A stretch of DNA of 18,716 nucleotides, taken from assembly GCA_026770585.1 (NCBI GenBank), contig MU646495.1, positions 182,201-200,916 of the forward strand. Direction: 5' to 3'. Both the position numbers and the translations under genes were made by a program. This document shows, piece by piece, positions 14,587 through 18,716 of the stretch (its first letter is position 1; each line of letters starts with the position of its first letter). The stretch comes from Baffinella frigidus. Its lineage: Eukaryota > Cryptophyceae > Cryptomonadales > Baffinellaceae. Under the pieces are notes generated by a model. It was not told the origin of the DNA. It saw only the letters and a program-made list of their open reading frames with translations, and made no database searches.

Positions 14587-15354
14587 CTGCACCAACAGGG
14601 AACCCGTCAGCCAACCGACTCAGAGATCGCACTGTGAAACCACCTTCCTGACGCAAAGCCCAAGACAGCCGCTGAGACACAACCAAAAATCCTCCACAGC
14701 ACACAGCCCACAGCCCACAGAGGTGATGCCCAACCAGCCCCCACGCCTGCACTCCCAACCACACCAGCCCAGCTGTCCAGCTGCCCACAGTCCAGCGCGG
14801 CGGCAATCCACACGGCTGGCGCAGCTCGCCGCGCCTTGACATGTGCCAGACGCGACACCCTGTGCCTGCGAGCCGCGTCCATGGCCGCCCGCCCCAGCCC
14901 ACCTGGCCCCAGCCTTCCCTAATGAGAGCCGCCAGCGATACTCTGCAACTTCCGCGCCGTCCAGCGGGGGATGGCCAGCGCGCCAGCGGCTCCGATCAAC
15001 CACCCCATATGTGTCCTCAGAAGCACTGCTGCGCCTCCGCTGCTCGCCCCCAACCCCGCCCACCCGCCGAGAGAGCTGGCGCCATACCTTCGCAGTTCCT
15101 CGTGCTGAAGAATAAAAAATCCTGGTTTAGTCAACTTGAACCAATATGAAAGTGGTTCCCCTTGACTTTTGACGTTTTTCAGGAAACACACCCCTGATTC
15201 AGATGCCATAAATCCACCCCCAAAGCCGGGAAATCACGAAAATCGGGAAATCAACTTTCATCGTCAAATCAAGTTTTGTCGTCGCCAAAATCAGCACCAA
15301 AGCTCTAAAGCCCGGGCGTTCATGGTCGCTGGCTGTGCCCCTTGTCCTGCAGCG
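14587..15354. promoter_or_regulatory. Intergenic region between divergent RPL19 and the LYR gene
   Basis: About 770 bp separate the two start codons. It contains a C/A-rich stretch (14640-14800) and a 79-bp repeat (15098-15176) shared with 18232-18310. It presumably holds both promoters and the 5' UTRs. No TATA box or other defined motif can be supported. Confidence 0.4.
15098..15176 (+). repeat. Dispersed repeat F, copy 1
   Basis: CCTCGTGCTGAAGAATAAAA, GGTTTAGTCAACTTGAA, ATGAAAGTGGT and CTTGACTTTTGACGTT match the reverse complement of 18232-18310. The two copies are inverted and about 3.1 kb apart, enclosing the LYR gene. Confidence 0.8.
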
Positions 15355-15908
15355 ATGTCGTCCCTGGGGATGAGCAGCGTCAGGGCGCTCCTGCGCCCGA
15401 TGGCACGAACCACAGCGCAGCGCGCGTCGTTCTGGACGTCGACGCCCCCTGTCGAACCGACGCCCCCTGCCGAAGCAGGGATGGAAATTCCGTGGGAGCA
15501 GGGCCGGTCCACGTACAGGAAGCTCCTGCGCGCCTGCAGGAACTACCCGAGCATAAAAAGGGATGGGATTTACGCGGACATCCGCCTCGATTTCAAGGTG
15601 AGTGGGTTCTTGTGCTGTTTTGCTTGTCTTGTAGGCGCTCTGGCGCCCAGCCGAGGGCAAATTGCGCCTTATGCCTTGGCAACAGCTCTCGGCGGCAGGC
15701 CACTGACCGCCGCGCGTGCGCCTCGCAGGACCACGCGAGCATCACAGACCCGAAAAAGATTCTGCGGTTCCGCAGCCAGGCGCTGTCTGGCCTCGAAGGG
15801 TTGAAACACTTTGGGGACGTGGCTAAAGACCCGAGCGCTGACTGGGAAACCGGACCGATCAAACACCCCGATCCGCGGGACCCTAAGGCGGCCGGCACAC
15901 GTAGATAG
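15355..15908 (+). CDS. LYR-motif (Complex1_LYR-like) mitochondrial protein
   Basis: Two exons, 15355-15597 and 15729-15908 (TAG), joined in phase 0 across a 131-bp GT-AG intron (donor gtgagt), give 140 aa. Residues 1-27 (MSSLGMSSVRALLRPMARTT onward) contain Arg and Ser but no acidic residue, typical of a mitochondrial presequence. TYRKLLRACRNYPSIKRDGI at about 53-72 matches the LYR signature with T in place of L. It is followed by the family's IRLDFK phenylalanine and a downstream helix, ITDPKKILRFRSQALSGLEG. LYR proteins are small helical factors that assist iron-sulfur delivery, respiratory complex assembly or mitoribosomes, usually with acyl-carrier protein. Which of these applies here is unknown. 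In-frame ATGs at 15322 and 15370 are alternative starts. Confidence 0.82.
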
Positions 15909-16490
15909 CGCCCTGAGGCATGTGGGAGGGGCGTCAGCTCCAGATGACTCGCTTGCTCTGACGCCGAGTTTCCCTGCGTCGAAGAGGGACGGCGTGGCGG
16001 CTGCAGGGGACATGCACGGCTGAGCGACCGCGTGTGGAGTGTTTGATTCAATGCAAGAGTGGGAATCCGTGCATCAGTTGCATCGTCTAGCTGGTGGGTT
16101 GTGTCGCATCGTATGGAGGGAAGCGTGTACAGTTCCCAGGATGAGCACATGCAGCGTCCCAACAGGATTAGCGTGCAGAGCACCGGCGAGACCACTTGTC
16201 TTGCGGGGGGTGGCGTTCGTAACGCCGCCCATGGCGGGGCGACGCGCCAGCCAAGTTCATGGCAATGGAAGGCAGAAATCGATCTGATAGGGCAATCCTT
16301 TGCCCCCGGGTGAGAGACGACATACCTGTTGGCCTGGGAGATTTGATTGACAGCAAGCTGTCGTCGTGTGTCCCAGGAATTGACGGGTGCTCTCCTGTCA
16401 AACCTCGTGTGACCATGTTGGTATCGATGGAAGGTTTCTCTCGTGCCGAGACGGCGGTGTGTGGAGTGCGCGGGGGGTCTTCCCCTTCAC
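15909..16490. other. Intergenic DNA, nothing recognised
   Basis: The 3' flank of the LYR gene. Several short open frames exist on both strands, but none shows a domain, a compositional signature or compatible splice sites. No foldback core words are present. Confidence 0.4.
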
Positions 16491-16579
16491 CAGCCACCAG
16501 AAGTGAACCAACGCGAACGTTGATTTCACATGCTGCAGGGGAAATAAACGTTTGCCATTCTTCGATTTGGTTCTCTTCT
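16491..16579. repeat. Inverted repeat (foldback) with CTGCAG centre
   Basis: CCACCAGAAGTGAACCAA pairs with TTTGGTTCTCTTCTGGTGG (one internal mismatch). Inside these, GAACGTTGATTTC pairs with GAAATAAACGTTT around ATGCTGCAGG. The ends are unlike families A-E. Confidence 0.7.
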
Positions 16580-16684
16580 GGTGGTAGTGGCTCTGACCTT
16601 GTCAGCGAGGACTGGATTTTTTGGCGTTCATGCCCCAGTCTTGCACGGAAGGGAATGCAAGGTGGCCATCTTGGTTTCGATCTG

Positions 16685-16779
16685 TGCAGGGGTACCTCGC
16701 TCATAAGAAAGTGCCCCCCCCCCCTACATGTAGGACCCCCATAGGGCCCTAGGCATAGGCCCACTGTAGGATCCCTGTA
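16685..16779. mobile_element. Family A element, truncated right arm
   Basis: The left arm (TGCAGGGGTACCTCGCTCAT, then AAGAAAG) and core (TAGGGCCCTAGGCATAGGCC) are followed by a shortened right end (ACTGTAGGATCCCTGTA). Confidence 0.75.
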
Positions 16780-16937
16780 ATAAACGCACGTTGCTCGCTG
16801 CAAGCATGCAGCCGCGCATTTGGAAGGGACCTCGTAGTCTTCACCCGCGTCTCGCCAATCAAGTGGAGCATGTTCTACAGTACAGAAAAGGGATATCTGG
16901 GCTAAGAACAGCCTTGGCCGAGCCTCAGTCAGAGTCT

Positions 16938-17010
16938 GTTTTCTTAAATTAGTACCTGCGGGTTGACTAAGCGAGATTTAGTCAAACCTTTGATACAAAA
17001 TTAAGAAAAC
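16938..17010. repeat. Imperfect inverted repeat
   Basis: GTTTTCTTAAATT and GGTTGACTA on the left pair with TAGTCAAACC and AATTAAGAAAAC on the right, around AGCGAGATT. About 73 bp. It could be a small foldback element or a transcribed hairpin. Confidence 0.6.
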
Positions 17011-17045
17011 GCAGGCCCGGAATCCGGTACATGTACGGATTCCTG

Positions 17046-17317
17046 TACAGGGGTACCTCACTCATAAGGTGCGTGTAATCTGAGAACGGTCGGTGGCACG
17101 ATCTCGAAATTGAAGAGAGGCAGGGGAAACGGTCGGTCCATTTCTTAACCCTCGGCGGTTTACCAATCGGGAACCCTGTCTTCCCGGGAAATGTTGGCGA
17201 TTTTTTTTGCTGCCCGAAAGAAGTGCTTGGGTGGCACGTTCTTAAGATATGAAAATCACCCCTTAACAACGCTTCGTCCGTATCAGAACCGTCTCTTATG
17301 GACGAGGTGCCCCTGTA
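17046..17317. mobile_element. Longer element with family A ends (A-long type)
   Basis: The left end TACAGGGGTACCTCACTCAT and right end ATGGACGAGGTGCCCCTGTA are inverted. The 272-bp interior lacks the CCTAGG core. Its right 50 bp is the inverse of 11697-11745 (AGAACCGT...CTTATGGACGAGG). Short open frames inside show no transposase features. Confidence 0.7.
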
Positions 17318-17455
17318 CAGGCGATGTGCTCCTGGCAATGTGCCCGATAGTGTGGCCGACAAATACGAGCGAAGGCTACCAAGCAGTTTTTGAGCGCAAG
17401 GAAACAGTACTGGCGTTTCTTCCTGTGAGGGTGGTCTTAGTTTGAGCAACCATTG

Positions 17456-18138
17456 GTGTGGCCGACGAAAATCCATGAGCCAGTCTCATAACTACCAGTT
17501 TTAAAACAAAAACTGAAACTTGCTGGGGTGCAGGGTACCAGTTCCCCCCTCGGTTTTAAGGGCCAACGGGTACCAGTCATTAAGTCTTAGGATTCAGTCG
17601 CGAGGTCCCAGGATTTAGTCACGAGGACTCAGGATTCAGTCAGGCGGTCCTAGGATTCAGTCAGGATGACCCAGGATTCAGTCAGGATTCAGCCGGGAGG
17701 TCTCAGGATTCGTTCATGAGGACTCGGCGTGGAGTCAAAAGGTATCAGGATAGAGTTTCCGCGTACCTTGTGTAATAACATTCCCGCTAAAAACTGGTGT
17801 TTTATTAAGGAACTGCCGGTTTTGTGGGATGCCAACCTTACAATCTCCTTGACTCGTCGGCCACACTAGCACCCATACAACTTGGAGACCCCATAAGCTG
17901 AAGCTGGAACCTTCATCCTGAACCTTGAATCATCTATCCTAAAGCCTGGAATCTCTATCTTGAAGGCTGAAACATCTACCCTGAAGCTCGAAACCTCAAT
18001 TCCTGAGCTCTGAGCCTCCATCCTGAATCACACCAAAAAACTGGTAAACAAACTGGAATCCCGCCCAACAGCCAGTTTCAGTTTTTAAAACAAAACTGGT
18101 AGTTGTGAGACCGGTTGATGGGTTCTCGTCGGCCACAC
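17456..18138. mobile_element. 683-bp foldback element with ~65-bp terminal inverted repeats and internal minisatellites
   Basis: The left end GTGTGGCCGACGAAAATCCA, continuing through ACTACCAGTTTTAAAACAAA, pairs with the right end (GTTTTTAAAACAAAACTGGT ... TCTCGTCGGCCACAC). Inside are two imperfect ~21-bp tandem arrays: AGGATTCAGTCA-type at about 17587-17745, and CCTGAA/CTGGAA-type at about 17893-18035. No transposase frame is seen, so it would be non-autonomous. Further copies of the terminal motif lie at about 17350 (GTGTGGCCGACAA) and 17853 (TCGTCGGCCACAC). Confidence 0.85.
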
Positions 18139-18231
18139 TGTGTTCTGAAATCTCGTTCTACTCGGCCTGAAATCGAGGCTGATGTCCCCCTACATCCCAG
18201 CTCGGGTAGATCCTGCAGGCGGGCAGGACCT

Positions 18232-18310
18232 AACGTCAAAAGTCACGGGGACCACTTTCATCCTGTGTTCAAGTTGACTAAACCGCGATTTCTCATTCTT
18301 CAGCACGAGG
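18232..18310 (-). repeat. Dispersed repeat F, copy 2
   Basis: Reverse complement of 15098-15176 (AACGTCAAAAGTCA, ACCACTTTCAT, TTCAAGTTGACTAAACC, ATTCTTCAGCACGAGG). It runs straight into the TTTAGGG array. Confidence 0.8.
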
Positions 18311-18627
18311 TTTAGGGTTCAGGGATTAGCGTTTAGCGTTTAGCGTTCAGCGTTTAAGTTTGAGGGTTTGGGGTTTAGGGTTTGGGGTTTAAGGTTTAGG
18401 GTTTATGGTTTAGGGATGGTTTAGGATTGAGGGTTTTTTGTTCCTGGGTTTAGGGTTTGGGGTTTAGGGTTGAGGATTTAGGGTTTGGGGTTGAGGGTTT
18501 AGAGATCAAGGTTTAGTGTTCACGGTTTAGGGTTTAGGGTTTAAGTTTTTGGGTTTATGTTGTTCGGGGTTGAGGTTTGAGGGTCCAGGGTTCAGGGTTT
18601 AGGGATGAGGATTTAGGGTTTAGAGTG
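18304..18627. repeat. Interstitial telomere-like array, TTTAGGG orientation
   Basis: Degenerate TTTAGGG, TTTGGGG and TTGAGGG units. The orientation is opposite to the CCCTAAA arrays elsewhere in the window. A partial family C-like end (ATAAGTGGCCA) follows near 18648. Confidence 0.92.
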
Positions 18628-18716
18628 TCAAGCTAGTGGATTTCATAAGTGGCCAACTCTCCACTAGCCTGCTGTCAGCTTGCTACAGTCCTTCCAACGT
18701 GGTGCAGCGGCTCGTC

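Noticed and set aside
14504-15063. Minus-strand frames upstream of RPL19 as an N-terminal extension
   Set aside because: eL19 proteins begin at the MVSLRLQ-type start, and an AG acceptor lies directly before that ATG. The upstream frames look like promoter or UTR sequence rich in CA/TG words.
15169-15804. 211-codon frame starting at 15169 as one unspliced gene
   Set aside because: Reading past 15597 abandons the LYR helix. Removing the GT-AG intron 15598-15728 restores the family's second helix and an in-frame stop at 15908.
16168-16803. 211-codon open frame on the minus strand
   Set aside because: It starts near a truncated family A element, reads through that element and an inverted repeat, and shows no domain or consistent composition. 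It is probably chance.

Overview
The window is nuclear DNA from a eukaryote. It carries spliced genes with GT-AG introns, a cytosolic ribosomal protein gene, a mitochondrial carrier, and several interstitial arrays of the CCCTAAA/TTTAGGG telomere-type repeat. That repeat, the GC-rich coding sequence, the short conventional introns of RPL19 and the head-to-head gene pairs suggest a unicellular alga or a related protist. I cannot place it more precisely. The mixed gene orientation argues mildly against a typical dinoflagellate, but only mildly.

Layout, left to right. (1) 47-2696 (+): the last three exons of a mitochondrial carrier family gene whose 5' part lies outside the window; its introns hold telomere-like repeats and many foldback (MITE-like) elements. 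(2) 3549-4910 (-): an intronless coiled-coil protein with a KEN motif and a basic low-complexity tail. (3) 5064-11510 (+): by my reconstruction one seven-exon gene of 441 codons spread over 6.4 kb. It encodes an acidic, nuclear-looking N-terminus, a Cys/His-rich module and C-terminal ankyrin repeats; all six junctions keep the frame. (4) 11511-13256: intergenic repeat field. (5) 13257-14586 (-): RPL19 (eL19), four coding exons, 211 aa. (6) 15355-15908 (+): a two-exon LYR-motif protein with a mitochondrial-type presequence, head-to-head with RPL19. (7) 15909-18716: no convincing gene; foldback elements, a 683-bp foldback element with internal minisatellites, and a TTTAGGG array in the opposite orientation to the others.

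The striking feature is how the non-coding DNA is organised. At least three short foldback families (called A, B and C here) differ in their ends but share a hairpin core built from CCTAGG, CCCTA and TAGGG words. Where they sit in or near genes, they are repeatedly flanked by partial copies of the adjacent exon edge, splice site included. This is seen at carrier exons 1 and 3 (numbering within the window), at exons 3, 5 and 6 of the ankyrin gene, and at the 3' ends of RPL19 and the coiled-coil gene. Separately, telomere-like arrays run directly into three splice acceptors. Together this suggests introns growing by insertion with long target duplication, with splicing restoring the message. That mechanism is inference; the repeats and junctions are visible in the sequence.

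All gene names rest on reading the translated sequence by eye; no database search was possible.
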